DNA of 64,000 nucleotides from assembly GCA_026004775.1 (NCBI GenBank), contig BPJU01000003.1, positions 410,141 through 474,140 on the forward strand, in the 5' to 3' direction. Origin of the DNA: Pirellulaceae bacterium. Its GTDB lineage: Bacteria; Planctomycetota; Planctomycetia; Pirellulales; Pirellulaceae. The translations under genes were made by a program, and so were the position numbers. The notes under the pieces were generated by a model. That model saw only the letters and a list, made by a program, of their open reading frames with translations. It did not search any database and had not been told where the DNA came from. Below, piece after piece: positions 7,283-16,152 of the stretch (the first letter of the stretch is position 1; every line of letters begins with the position of its first letter).

Positions 7283-8896
7283 CTAAGGCCGTGCCGGCTC
7301 GGCACCATCCGCGCGGCACCGGATGGCGCGTCCGGCCAGTGCTCCGGTAGGCACTCCGTCAAAGACGGCCGGCACGCCGGCTACAAACACATAGCGCACG
7401 CCCGTGGCGTAGCGGTGAGGTGCATCGAATGTGGCCTGGTCCAGAAAACGCTCCGGATCGAATACCACCACGTCCGCCACACAACCGGCACGGATATAAC
7501 CTCGATCCTTCCAGCCCAGAATATCCGCGGGCAGCCCCGAGGCGCTGCGGATGGCTTGAGCCAATCCGATCACGTGCTCACGAATCGCGTAGCGGCCGAT
7601 TTTACGGGGGAAGGTGCCATAACTTCGCGGGTGGGGCTGTTCGTCGCTGGGGATGCGTGCTCCGCCGTCGGAGGCGGTGGCGACCCAAGGACGTTGCATC
7701 GCCAGCCGCACCTCTTCTTCTTGCATGCCGAAGTGCACCACCGAGGCCCCGCCGTCCAATTGGATCGCCACCGCCAACTCGGGCACCGACACACCCTGAG
7801 CCGCGGCCAGTTCGTCCAGGCTCTTGCCCACAAACTCCGGGTGTGCGTCACATCCGGCGATTTGGATGCGGCCTTTGATGGGCAAGACGCCCGCGATTTC
7901 TTGTTCGATCCGCCGTCGCAGTTCCGGGTCTTGTAACCGCGCGCAGAGCGATTTTTTTCCGCCTTCGCGTGCCCAGGTCGGAAAGAGTGTGGCCTCCAGA
8001 GACGTACTGGACGCAGCATAGGGGTATTGATCGGCGGTGACGGTCTGGCCGGCTTGACGAGCCAGTTCGATCTTTTCCAGTGCCACGTGCAACAATCCCC
8101 ATGCATCTTTACCGGAAGCCTTGATGTGGGAAACATGTACGGGCACGCCGGCTTCGCGGCCTATCCGCAGTGCCTCGTCGATCGCTTGCAACAGCCCTGC
8201 CCCTTCGTCACGGATATGGCTGGCATAGATGCCTCGATACCGAGCCACCACACGAGCCAGGGCGATCAGTTCTTCGGTATCGGCGAAACTGCCGGGCACG
8301 TAGATCAGGCCGGTCGACAATCCACAAGCCCCGTCACACATCGCCCGTTCGACAAGTTGTTCCATCCGGGCCAGTTCTTCCGGGGAAGCTCGCCGGGCTT
8401 CTTTTCCCATCACCTGACTGCGCAGCGAACCATGCGGGACCAGATGGGCCACATTCGTCCCGGCGCCCGCTTGGTCGATCGCCGCAAAGTAGTCCGCCAC
8501 ATCGACCGGCCCGAACCCGCAATTTCCGGTGACGATGGTGGTACACCCCTGCAGCAGATAATTGACGTTGGCTCGGCCGGCCGGACTGACGATGGCTCGA
8601 TCGCTATGGGTATGCAGGTCGATAAAGCCGGGAGCGACCACCAATCCGGTGCAATCGATGCGTGTGCCGGCCAGTTGAGCGGCAGCGGCTCCGAGCGCCA
8701 CGATTTTTCCGTCGTCAATGGCGATGTCCAGAGGCTGGCCTTCACCGCCCGAGCCGTCGTAGACCGTGCCGCCTACCAGCAGCCAATCGACACGCTGCGG
8801 CTGTTGGCCCAACAAGAGCTGCCCGCCGAGGAATGCTGAAACGGAAAGCCAAGCGCACGCAGCAATGAAAATGGAGCGACGTCTCCCGCGGATCAT
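7283..8896 (-). CDS. Secreted N-acyl-D-amino-acid deacylase (amidohydrolase), copy 1 with native C-terminus
   Basis: A 537-residue amidohydrolase-superfamily enzyme. The ATG at 8896 follows GGTGAGA and starts a signal peptide (MIRGRRRS, then IFIAACAWLSVSAFLGG). The mature protein has the D-aminoacylase pattern: LLVGGTVYDGSG, APGFIDLHTHSDRA with the metal-binding HxH at residues 95-97, TGNCGFG, YASHIRDEGAG, VHVSHIKASGKDAWG, and a late ATASDGG aspartate. The family hydrolyses N-acyl-D-amino acids or related D-peptide derivatives with one or two zinc ions; export suggests processing of external or cell-wall D-amino-acid compounds. A GTG at 8947 would give a longer product. It lies 66 bases downstream of the sigma54-type activator gene, so the two are probably co-transcribed. 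Copy 2 is at 10620-12434. Confidence 0.85.
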   Translation of the reverse strand: MIRGRRRSIFIAACAWLSVSAFLGGQLLLGQQPQRVDWLLVGGTVYDGSGGEGQPLDIAIDDGKIVALGAAAAQLAGTRIDCTGLVVAPGFIDLHTHSDRAIVSPAGRANVNYLLQGCTTIVTGNCGFGPVDVADYFAAIDQAGAGTNVAHLVPHGSLRSQVMGKEARRASPEELARMEQLVERAMCDGACGLSTGLIYVPGSFADTEELIALARVVARYRGIYASHIRDEGAGLLQAIDEALRIGREAGVPVHVSHIKASGKDAWGLLHVALEKIELARQAGQTVTADQYPYAASSTSLEATLFPTWAREGGKKSLCARLQDPELRRRIEQEIAGVLPIKGRIQIAGCDAHPEFVGKSLDELAAAQGVSVPELAVAIQLDGGASVVHFGMQEEEVRLAMQRPWVATASDGGARIPSDEQPHPRSYGTFPRKIGRYAIREHVIGLAQAIRSASGLPADILGWKDRGYIRAGCVADVVVFDPERFLDQATFDAPHRYATGVRYVFVAGVPAVFDGVPTGALAGRAIRCRADGAEPARP

Positions 8897-10832
8897 GACG
8901 AGTATCTCACCAACGGCGCGTTTTCGGCAGACGTCGAAGCCGGGCACCGCTAGCCGGCCTGACTACTCCTCTTCGACCGCCTCACCCATCTCTGCCAGTT
9001 TACTGTATAGTGTGGCTCGGCCAATACCCAGAATACGACAGGCCTGGGACTTGTTTCCGCCCACGTGTTCCAGCACATAGCGGATATGCCGGTGCTCAGC
9101 TTCCCGCAGCGACACCAGTCCCAAGCCGCCGGTGTCGGCCGAGCCGGGCCGGTGCAGCCCCAGGTCAGCCGGCGTCACTTCGTCGGATGCTCCCAGAACA
9201 ACCGCTCGTTCTACGGCATTTTTCAGTTCCCGGACGTTGCCCGGCCACGGGTAATCGCGGATGGCGCGGAGTGCGGAGGCTGAGAAGCGCCGGGGGCCCC
9301 GGCCGATCTGTTTGCGGAATTGCTCCAAGAACACCGACGCCAGCTCGATCACATCCTCGCCCCGCTCACGCAGCGGGGGGACATGAATATCCACTACGCG
9401 CAGCCGATAATAAAGGTCTTCGCGAAAACGGCGTTCGGCAACCAATTGCCGAAGATCGCGGTGCGTGGCGGCTATCAGCCGCACGTCGACGCGTATCGAC
9501 TCCGAACCGCCCAGCCTCTGAAACGGATGCCCCTCCAACACCCGCAGCAACTTCGCCTGGCAGGCCAAACTCATCTCCCCCACTTCATCCAGAAACAACG
9601 TACCGCGATGCGCCCGTTCGAACTGGCCGATGTGGCGGCGATCGGCGCCGGTGAACGCCCCCGGCTCGTGCCCAAACAGCTCGCTCTCCAGCAGCGACTC
9701 GCTGAACGCCGCACAGTTCACCGTCACATACGGCCCGGCATGATACGGGCTAAGATCGTGGATCGCTCGGGCAATCAACTCCTTACCCGTGCCACTTTCA
9801 CCCAGGATCAACACATTGGCCGTCGTCGGACCGACCCGGGCGATCTGGTCCAGCACTTTCTGCATGGCGGGGCTGGATCCGATAAGACGGTTTTGCTCAT
9901 CGAGCCGCCGGCGCAGCTCGACGTTCGCCTGCTCCAGCCGCTCACGGTGTTCCAGGTTCTCCAAGGCGGCTCCCATCTGGTGGGCCACAACGACGGCGAA
10001 ATCCAGGTCCGCCCGCAGGAAAGGCGGCTGGCCGTCGGCACGATGGCATTCGATGGCTCCCAGACAGGTTTGGCGAGCCGGGATGGGAACGCCGATGGCC
10101 GTGCCGGCTGGGCGTGCCTTGTTGGAGCGATTGGCCGCCGCGGTTTCGTCATTCAGGCAGATCGCTTTTCGCTTTTCCACGGCCAAACTCGCCAGGATGT
10201 GCTCGTCGTATTTTTCGCCGCGCCGCCCGGCACAGCGCAAACGTCCGTCCGGCCCCACCAACCATACGGCCACCGATTCGGTCTCCAGGCCGTCGACCAG
10301 CGCATCGAGCACCGCACGCACCAGACTCGCCACGTCATTCTGTGAATGCAGGCTGTGCGCCAAACGGCACAACACCGCCGAATCTCGCACCACACGCGTC
10401 ATGGCGTCCGCGACGCTCTGCTCGCGGATCAACCGCGATACCTGAGAAGGATCTCCTTTCTCATAGATCGTCGTGGCCCGCAGCTTCGACGGCCGATCCA
10501 GAGCCGAACCGCCGTCGGCAGTCCGCTGAGCAAAAAGAATGAGCCGGTCCCCAATGCGGATCAAGTCGCCCGGCTCCAACACCGCCTGCTGGACCGGTTG
10601 CGAGTTGACGTACGTGCCGTTACGACTGCCACAGTCTTCGATGTGCCAGCATTCGGCCCGATACGATACCCGCGCATGCAAGCGGCTGGCCTTGTCGTCG
10701 TCCACCGGTAACTCGCGCGACGGATGCCGGCCAATCGTCACCGGCGTATCGGGACTCAAGTACCGAGTCTGACCGGCCTGCGGACCGTTGAGCACGATCA
10801 ACATGTATTGAGCCACAGCTTGTTCCCGCCCA
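7307..10832. repeat. Tandem duplication, copy 1 (activator + deacylase unit)
   Basis: This 3,526-base segment recurs at a constant offset of 3,538 bases (10845-14370). Every stretch compared by eye was identical, and the reading frames derived from both copies have the same translations throughout. The only substitution noted is at the right edge (T at 10823 against C at 14361). The two copies are separated by 12 bases, 10833-10844 (ataaaaaccacg). The left flank of copy 1 is the native 3' end of the deacylase. Confidence 0.95.
8963..10816 (-). CDS. FHA-GAF sigma54-dependent transcriptional activator, copy 1
   Basis: A 617-residue activator. Domain order: FHA (about residues 5-97, with GR at 29-30, SRLHA at 44-48 and SRNGTYVN at 64-71) for phosphothreonine binding; GAF-like sensor (about 145-290); a short coiled linker; a sigma54 AAA+ domain with Walker A GESGTGKE (339-346), the sigma54-contacting GAFTGA (386-391) and Walker B LFLDE (407-411); and a C-terminal Fis-type helix-turn-helix (GNKSQACRILGIGRATLYSK). 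I chose GTG 10816, which gives an N-terminus reading MAQYMLIVLNGP, because GGGAA precedes it at good spacing; ATG 10804 is the alternative. Only 28 bases separate this start from the repeat junction at 10845, so copy 1 has lost the upstream region that copy 2 retains. Confidence 0.88.
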   Translation of the reverse strand: MAQYMLIVLNGPQAGQTRYLSPDTPVTIGRHPSRELPVDDDKASRLHARVSYRAECWHIEDCGSRNGTYVNSQPVQQAVLEPGDLIRIGDRLILFAQRTADGGSALDRPSKLRATTIYEKGDPSQVSRLIREQSVADAMTRVVRDSAVLCRLAHSLHSQNDVASLVRAVLDALVDGLETESVAVWLVGPDGRLRCAGRRGEKYDEHILASLAVEKRKAICLNDETAAANRSNKARPAGTAIGVPIPARQTCLGAIECHRADGQPPFLRADLDFAVVVAHQMGAALENLEHRERLEQANVELRRRLDEQNRLIGSSPAMQKVLDQIARVGPTTANVLILGESGTGKELIARAIHDLSPYHAGPYVTVNCAAFSESLLESELFGHEPGAFTGADRRHIGQFERAHRGTLFLDEVGEMSLACQAKLLRVLEGHPFQRLGGSESIRVDVRLIAATHRDLRQLVAERRFREDLYYRLRVVDIHVPPLRERGEDVIELASVFLEQFRKQIGRGPRRFSASALRAIRDYPWPGNVRELKNAVERAVVLGASDEVTPADLGLHRPGSADTGGLGLVSLREAEHRHIRYVLEHVGGNKSQACRILGIGRATLYSKLAEMGEAVEEE

Positions 10833-12434
10833 ATAAAAACCACGATCCGCGCGGCACCGGATGGCGCGTCCGGCCAGTGCTCCGGTAGGCACTCCGTCAA
10901 AGACGGCCGGCACGCCGGCTACAAACACATAGCGCACGCCCGTGGCGTAGCGGTGAGGTGCATCGAATGTGGCCTGGTCCAGAAAACGCTCCGGATCGAA
11001 TACCACCACGTCCGCCACACAACCGGCACGGATATAACCTCGATCCTTCCAGCCCAGAATATCCGCGGGCAGCCCCGAGGCGCTGCGGATGGCTTGAGCC
11101 AATCCGATCACGTGCTCACGAATCGCGTAGCGGCCGATTTTACGGGGGAAGGTGCCATAACTTCGCGGGTGGGGCTGTTCGTCGCTGGGGATGCGTGCTC
11201 CGCCGTCGGAGGCGGTGGCGACCCAAGGACGTTGCATCGCCAGCCGCACCTCTTCTTCTTGCATGCCGAAGTGCACCACCGAGGCCCCGCCGTCCAATTG
11301 GATCGCCACCGCCAACTCGGGCACCGACACACCCTGAGCCGCGGCCAGTTCGTCCAGGCTCTTGCCCACAAACTCCGGGTGTGCGTCACATCCGGCGATT
11401 TGGATGCGGCCTTTGATGGGCAAGACGCCCGCGATTTCTTGTTCGATCCGCCGTCGCAGTTCCGGGTCTTGTAACCGCGCGCAGAGCGATTTTTTTCCGC
11501 CTTCGCGTGCCCAGGTCGGAAAGAGTGTGGCCTCCAGAGACGTACTGGACGCAGCATAGGGGTATTGATCGGCGGTGACGGTCTGGCCGGCTTGACGAGC
11601 CAGTTCGATCTTTTCCAGTGCCACGTGCAACAATCCCCATGCATCTTTACCGGAAGCCTTGATGTGGGAAACATGTACGGGCACGCCGGCTTCGCGGCCT
11701 ATCCGCAGTGCCTCGTCGATCGCTTGCAACAGCCCTGCCCCTTCGTCACGGATATGGCTGGCATAGATGCCTCGATACCGAGCCACCACACGAGCCAGGG
11801 CGATCAGTTCTTCGGTATCGGCGAAACTGCCGGGCACGTAGATCAGGCCGGTCGACAATCCACAAGCCCCGTCACACATCGCCCGTTCGACAAGTTGTTC
11901 CATCCGGGCCAGTTCTTCCGGGGAAGCTCGCCGGGCTTCTTTTCCCATCACCTGACTGCGCAGCGAACCATGCGGGACCAGATGGGCCACATTCGTCCCG
12001 GCGCCCGCTTGGTCGATCGCCGCAAAGTAGTCCGCCACATCGACCGGCCCGAACCCGCAATTTCCGGTGACGATGGTGGTACACCCCTGCAGCAGATAAT
12101 TGACGTTGGCTCGGCCGGCCGGACTGACGATGGCTCGATCGCTATGGGTATGCAGGTCGATAAAGCCGGGAGCGACCACCAATCCGGTGCAATCGATGCG
12201 TGTGCCGGCCAGTTGAGCGGCAGCGGCTCCGAGCGCCACGATTTTTCCGTCGTCAATGGCGATGTCCAGAGGCTGGCCTTCACCGCCCGAGCCGTCGTAG
12301 ACCGTGCCGCCTACCAGCAGCCAATCGACACGCTGCGGCTGTTGGCCCAACAAGAGCTGCCCGCCGAGGAATGCTGAAACGGAAAGCCAAGCGCACGCAG
12401 CAATGAAAATGGAGCGACGTCTCCCGCGGATCAT
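10620..12434 (-). CDS. N-acyl-D-amino-acid deacylase, copy 2 with foreign C-terminal extension
   Basis: The start, signal peptide and catalytic core are the same as in copy 1 (7283-8896), including the HxH of the DLHTHSDRA motif. The duplication boundary falls a few codons before the native stop: copy 1 ends CRADGAEPARP, while here the frame leaves the repeat at CRAD and continues for about 75 codons (RGFYWAGTSCGSIHV and onward) antisense through the first 197 bases of activator copy 1, stopping at 10620. The tail is therefore translated junk, not an evolved domain. The core is complete, so activity is possible if the tail does not harm folding or stability. The gene lies 66 bases after activator copy 2. 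Confidence 0.75.
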   Translation of the reverse strand: MIRGRRRSIFIAACAWLSVSAFLGGQLLLGQQPQRVDWLLVGGTVYDGSGGEGQPLDIAIDDGKIVALGAAAAQLAGTRIDCTGLVVAPGFIDLHTHSDRAIVSPAGRANVNYLLQGCTTIVTGNCGFGPVDVADYFAAIDQAGAGTNVAHLVPHGSLRSQVMGKEARRASPEELARMEQLVERAMCDGACGLSTGLIYVPGSFADTEELIALARVVARYRGIYASHIRDEGAGLLQAIDEALRIGREAGVPVHVSHIKASGKDAWGLLHVALEKIELARQAGQTVTADQYPYAASSTSLEATLFPTWAREGGKKSLCARLQDPELRRRIEQEIAGVLPIKGRIQIAGCDAHPEFVGKSLDELAAAQGVSVPELAVAIQLDGGASVVHFGMQEEEVRLAMQRPWVATASDGGARIPSDEQPHPRSYGTFPRKIGRYAIREHVIGLAQAIRSASGLPADILGWKDRGYIRAGCVADVVVFDPERFLDQATFDAPHRYATGVRYVFVAGVPAVFDGVPTGALAGRAIRCRADRGFYWAGTSCGSIHVDRAQRSAGRSDSVLESRYAGDDWPASVARVTGGRRQGQPLACAGIVSGRMLAHRRLWQS

Positions 12435-14370
12435 GACGAGTATCTCACCAACGGCGCGTTTTCGGCAGACGTCGAAGCCGGGCACCGCTAGCCGGCCTGA
12501 CTACTCCTCTTCGACCGCCTCACCCATCTCTGCCAGTTTACTGTATAGTGTGGCTCGGCCAATACCCAGAATACGACAGGCCTGGGACTTGTTTCCGCCC
12601 ACGTGTTCCAGCACATAGCGGATATGCCGGTGCTCAGCTTCCCGCAGCGACACCAGTCCCAAGCCGCCGGTGTCGGCCGAGCCGGGCCGGTGCAGCCCCA
12701 GGTCAGCCGGCGTCACTTCGTCGGATGCTCCCAGAACAACCGCTCGTTCTACGGCATTTTTCAGTTCCCGGACGTTGCCCGGCCACGGGTAATCGCGGAT
12801 GGCGCGGAGTGCGGAGGCTGAGAAGCGCCGGGGGCCCCGGCCGATCTGTTTGCGGAATTGCTCCAAGAACACCGACGCCAGCTCGATCACATCCTCGCCC
12901 CGCTCACGCAGCGGGGGGACATGAATATCCACTACGCGCAGCCGATAATAAAGGTCTTCGCGAAAACGGCGTTCGGCAACCAATTGCCGAAGATCGCGGT
13001 GCGTGGCGGCTATCAGCCGCACGTCGACGCGTATCGACTCCGAACCGCCCAGCCTCTGAAACGGATGCCCCTCCAACACCCGCAGCAACTTCGCCTGGCA
13101 GGCCAAACTCATCTCCCCCACTTCATCCAGAAACAACGTACCGCGATGCGCCCGTTCGAACTGGCCGATGTGGCGGCGATCGGCGCCGGTGAACGCCCCC
13201 GGCTCGTGCCCAAACAGCTCGCTCTCCAGCAGCGACTCGCTGAACGCCGCACAGTTCACCGTCACATACGGCCCGGCATGATACGGGCTAAGATCGTGGA
13301 TCGCTCGGGCAATCAACTCCTTACCCGTGCCACTTTCACCCAGGATCAACACATTGGCCGTCGTCGGACCGACCCGGGCGATCTGGTCCAGCACTTTCTG
13401 CATGGCGGGGCTGGATCCGATAAGACGGTTTTGCTCATCGAGCCGCCGGCGCAGCTCGACGTTCGCCTGCTCCAGCCGCTCACGGTGTTCCAGGTTCTCC
13501 AAGGCGGCTCCCATCTGGTGGGCCACAACGACGGCGAAATCCAGGTCCGCCCGCAGGAAAGGCGGCTGGCCGTCGGCACGATGGCATTCGATGGCTCCCA
13601 GACAGGTTTGGCGAGCCGGGATGGGAACGCCGATGGCCGTGCCGGCTGGGCGTGCCTTGTTGGAGCGATTGGCCGCCGCGGTTTCGTCATTCAGGCAGAT
13701 CGCTTTTCGCTTTTCCACGGCCAAACTCGCCAGGATGTGCTCGTCGTATTTTTCGCCGCGCCGCCCGGCACAGCGCAAACGTCCGTCCGGCCCCACCAAC
13801 CATACGGCCACCGATTCGGTCTCCAGGCCGTCGACCAGCGCATCGAGCACCGCACGCACCAGACTCGCCACGTCATTCTGTGAATGCAGGCTGTGCGCCA
13901 AACGGCACAACACCGCCGAATCTCGCACCACACGCGTCATGGCGTCCGCGACGCTCTGCTCGCGGATCAACCGCGATACCTGAGAAGGATCTCCTTTCTC
14001 ATAGATCGTCGTGGCCCGCAGCTTCGACGGCCGATCCAGAGCCGAACCGCCGTCGGCAGTCCGCTGAGCAAAAAGAATGAGCCGGTCCCCAATGCGGATC
14101 AAGTCGCCCGGCTCCAACACCGCCTGCTGGACCGGTTGCGAGTTGACGTACGTGCCGTTACGACTGCCACAGTCTTCGATGTGCCAGCATTCGGCCCGAT
14201 ACGATACCCGCGCATGCAAGCGGCTGGCCTTGTCGTCGTCCACCGGTAACTCGCGCGACGGATGCCGGCCAATCGTCACCGGCGTATCGGGACTCAAGTA
14301 CCGAGTCTGACCGGCCTGCGGACCGTTGAGCACGATCAACATGTATTGAGCCACAGCTTGCTCCCGCCCA
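10845..14370. repeat. Tandem duplication, copy 2 (activator + deacylase unit)
   Basis: The second copy of the 3,526-base unit, in the same orientation as copy 1 (7307-10832). Its right flank, leading to the menaquinone genes, is the native upstream region of the activator, whereas its left flank is the 12-base junction with copy 1. Identity continues up to 14360/10822, then one mismatch, ten matching bases and loss of alignment. Confidence 0.95.
12501..14354 (-). CDS. FHA-GAF sigma54-dependent transcriptional activator, copy 2 with native upstream region
   Basis: The protein sequence equals that of copy 1 (8963-10816): FHA, GAF, AAA+ with GAFTGA, and Fis-type DNA-binding end. The start at GTG 14354 is preceded by GGGAG at 6 bases, stronger than the GGGAA of copy 1. 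This copy has the intact upstream region, which it shares with the divergent menaquinone cluster. Activators of this type respond to a signal through FHA/GAF and drive sigma54 promoters. No -24/-12 element (TGGCAC-N5-TTGC type) was found near the deacylase, so the targets are probably elsewhere. Transcription through both units would give the order activator, deacylase, activator, deacylase. Confidence 0.88.
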   Translation of the reverse strand: MAQYMLIVLNGPQAGQTRYLSPDTPVTIGRHPSRELPVDDDKASRLHARVSYRAECWHIEDCGSRNGTYVNSQPVQQAVLEPGDLIRIGDRLILFAQRTADGGSALDRPSKLRATTIYEKGDPSQVSRLIREQSVADAMTRVVRDSAVLCRLAHSLHSQNDVASLVRAVLDALVDGLETESVAVWLVGPDGRLRCAGRRGEKYDEHILASLAVEKRKAICLNDETAAANRSNKARPAGTAIGVPIPARQTCLGAIECHRADGQPPFLRADLDFAVVVAHQMGAALENLEHRERLEQANVELRRRLDEQNRLIGSSPAMQKVLDQIARVGPTTANVLILGESGTGKELIARAIHDLSPYHAGPYVTVNCAAFSESLLESELFGHEPGAFTGADRRHIGQFERAHRGTLFLDEVGEMSLACQAKLLRVLEGHPFQRLGGSESIRVDVRLIAATHRDLRQLVAERRFREDLYYRLRVVDIHVPPLRERGEDVIELASVFLEQFRKQIGRGPRRFSASALRAIRDYPWPGNVRELKNAVERAVVLGASDEVTPADLGLHRPGSADTGGLGLVSLREAEHRHIRYVLEHVGGNKSQACRILGIGRATLYSKLAEMGEAVEEE

Positions 14371-14655
14371 AAAACGACGCCTCGGCGCCGGACCACTGTC
14401 TGACAAGAATCCATACAGTGTACTAAATGTATGCGCATTATAATCGAGCGCTTGCACATAGTACATTCCCACGGCTTTTCGGCCCGGGCTGCTCGGCGAG
14501 CCTGCCGTCGGTTACGATAAACGCCACGCTTCGGTTAACGAGGATGACGAGGATAAAGAGATTGTTAACGAGTACAAAGATGTCTGGGATGATGGCAAGC
14601 CGGTGGAACGGGATTCATTGGTAACTGGTATTGGTACTCCAGCGACAAGACGCTC
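14355..14655. promoter_or_regulatory. Divergent upstream region with a symmetric -10-like ATTATAAT
   Basis: These 301 bases separate activator copy 2 (-) from menG (+). At 14437-14444 lies ATTATAAT, its own reverse complement, which supplies a perfect TATAAT on either strand. No strong TTGACA-like -35 sits 16-18 bases from it in either direction, so the promoter call is tentative. The part nearer menG is A-rich and holds repeated TTAACGAG-like words. A 65-codon frame at 14427-14624 has no ribosome site or recognisable features. Confidence 0.35.
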
Positions 14656-15369
14656 ATGAACCAGTTGCTCGACAAGTCCGCGTCACGCGTGCGGCGGATG
14701 TTCGCTACGATCGCCCCGCGCTATGATCTATTGAACCATCTGCTGTCTTGCCAGGTGGACCGGTACTGGCGGTGGCGGGCCGCCCGAATAGCGCGCCAGG
14801 TGCGCGGGCCGCTGCTGGATGTGTGCACCGGCACGGCCGATCTGGCGATCGCGCTGGCTCGCCGTACCCCGCACGACACTGCCGTGTGCGGGGTTGATTT
14901 CTGCGGTCCGATGCTGCGGCTGGCACGCCGCAAGCTAGAGCGTCTCGGCTTGGAACACCGCATTCGTCTGGTGGAAGCCGACGCACTTTGCCTGCCCTTC
15001 CCCGATGCGACGTTCGGTTTGGTGACGGTGGCGTTCGGGATCCGGAATCTGGAGGACCTGGATCAAGGATTGAAAGAGTTGCGGCGGGTATGCCGCCCGG
15101 AAGGACGGTTGGCGATCCTGGAGTTCAGCCAGCCTCGCCGACAACCCTGGGCGGCGATTTACCAGTGGTATTTCCGCAACGTGCTGCCTCGAGTGGGACA
15201 GTGGATCGCACGCAATGAGGATCGTGCTTACGAGTACTTGCCGAGCAGTGTGAAGGAGTTTCCGTGCGGCGCCGGCTTGGCGGCGCGGCTGGAACAAGCC
15301 GGCTGGCGTCATGTTACGTTCCGGCCGCTTACCGGCGGTGTGGCTACGCTGTACCAGGCGCGAGCGTAG
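14656..15369 (+). CDS. menG: Demethylmenaquinone methyltransferase
   Basis: A 237-residue class I SAM methyltransferase of the UbiE/MenG family, which adds the last methyl group to demethylmenaquinone. Diagnostic blocks: MFATIAPRYDLLNHLLS near the N-terminus, SAM motif LLDVCTGTADLAIAL (about 52-66), AFGIRNLEDLDQGLKE, and the C-terminal LTGGVATLYQA. Its length equals that of typical family members. It is first in a same-strand run with ubiX, ubiA and mqnE, so a role in menaquinone rather than ubiquinone is clear. The end of the gene is separated from ubiX by 87 bases. Confidence 0.93.
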   Translation: MNQLLDKSASRVRRMFATIAPRYDLLNHLLSCQVDRYWRWRAARIARQVRGPLLDVCTGTADLAIALARRTPHDTAVCGVDFCGPMLRLARRKLERLGLEHRIRLVEADALCLPFPDATFGLVTVAFGIRNLEDLDQGLKELRRVCRPEGRLAILEFSQPRRQPWAAIYQWYFRNVLPRVGQWIARNEDRAYEYLPSSVKEFPCGAGLAARLEQAGWRHVTFRPLTGGVATLYQARA

Positions 15370-15456
15370 TGCCGCAACTTGCGGCCGATAAGCCACCCAA
15401 GCCGAACGTTCGTTGTATGCTCGACAGCCTGCCCCTTTACTGTTGAGATGTACCCT

Positions 15457-16152
15457 ATGCACCCGCACGACTCGGCTCGGTTACCCCTTGTCGTGGCCCT
15501 CACGGGCGCCAGCGGCTCGGTCTATGGAGTCCGCTTGTTGGACGTACTTAGCCGACTTGGTCACCGCGTGGAACTCCTGATCAGTCCGGCGGCGGCCCAG
15601 GTAGCCAACCAGGAATTAGGACTGGTTTGGAACCTGGACGATTTTCGCCTGGAATCGTTGTGGCGCACCCCCGAGGGACGTGCGTGGTGGGAGGTGCTGG
15701 GCGAGCCGTTTGCCAGGCCGGATGGAGCAAGTGTCGCCGACGAAAATTCCCCCGACTACGAGATCGAGTATTTTCATTACCAGGACTATCTGGCTCCGGC
15801 AGCCAGCGGTTCACATCGCACGGCGGGCATGGTCATCTGCCCCTGTTCGTCCGGAACCCTGAGTGCCCTGGTGCATGGGGCAGCAAGTAATTTGATTGTG
15901 CGAGCGGCCGAGGTTCACCTGAAAGAGCGGCGGCGATTGTTGCTGGTACCGCGAGAAACACCGCTGTCGCTGCCGCTGGCGCGCAACCTGGTAGCGGCCA
16001 CCGAAGCCGGCGCCGTCGTGTTGCCGGCTTCTCCCGGCTGGTACCACCGCCCCCGGCGGTTGCACGACCTGGTGGATTTCGTGGTGGGGCGGGTGCTGGA
16101 CCAGTTGGGAATCGACCATCAGTTGGTGCGCCGCTGGGGAGAGAGTCGATGA
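15457..16152 (+). CDS. ubiX: UbiX-family flavin prenyltransferase
   Basis: A protein of about 231 residues with the UbiX signature: LPLVVALTGASGSVYGVRLLD near the start (FMN-binding GASG), a CPCSSGTLSALVHGAASNLIVRAAEV block and LLLVPRETPLSLPLARNL. The family attaches a dimethylallyl group to FMN to make the cofactor of UbiD decarboxylases, which in the futalosine pathway act on the naphthoate intermediate. A UbiD homologue is not in this window. The protein is longer than usual because of an insertion of roughly 30 residues (around EPFARPDGASVADENSPDYE). I chose ATG 15457 (GAG at 9 bases) over ATG 15448. The stop overlaps the ubiA start by four bases (ATGA). Confidence 0.88.
   Translation: MHPHDSARLPLVVALTGASGSVYGVRLLDVLSRLGHRVELLISPAAAQVANQELGLVWNLDDFRLESLWRTPEGRAWWEVLGEPFARPDGASVADENSPDYEIEYFHYQDYLAPAASGSHRTAGMVICPCSSGTLSALVHGAASNLIVRAAEVHLKERRRLLLVPRETPLSLPLARNLVAATEAGAVVLPASPGWYHRPRRLHDLVDFVVGRVLDQLGIDHQLVRRWGESR

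Noticed and set aside
8027-8839. 270-codon plus-strand frame (again at 11565-12377)
   Set aside because: Antisense to the deacylase core; no ribosome site or family similarity.
9320-10345. 341-codon plus-strand frame (again at 12858-13883)
   Set aside because: Antisense shadow of the sigma54 activator, whose AAA+ motifs fix the coding strand. The repetition is due to the tandem duplication.
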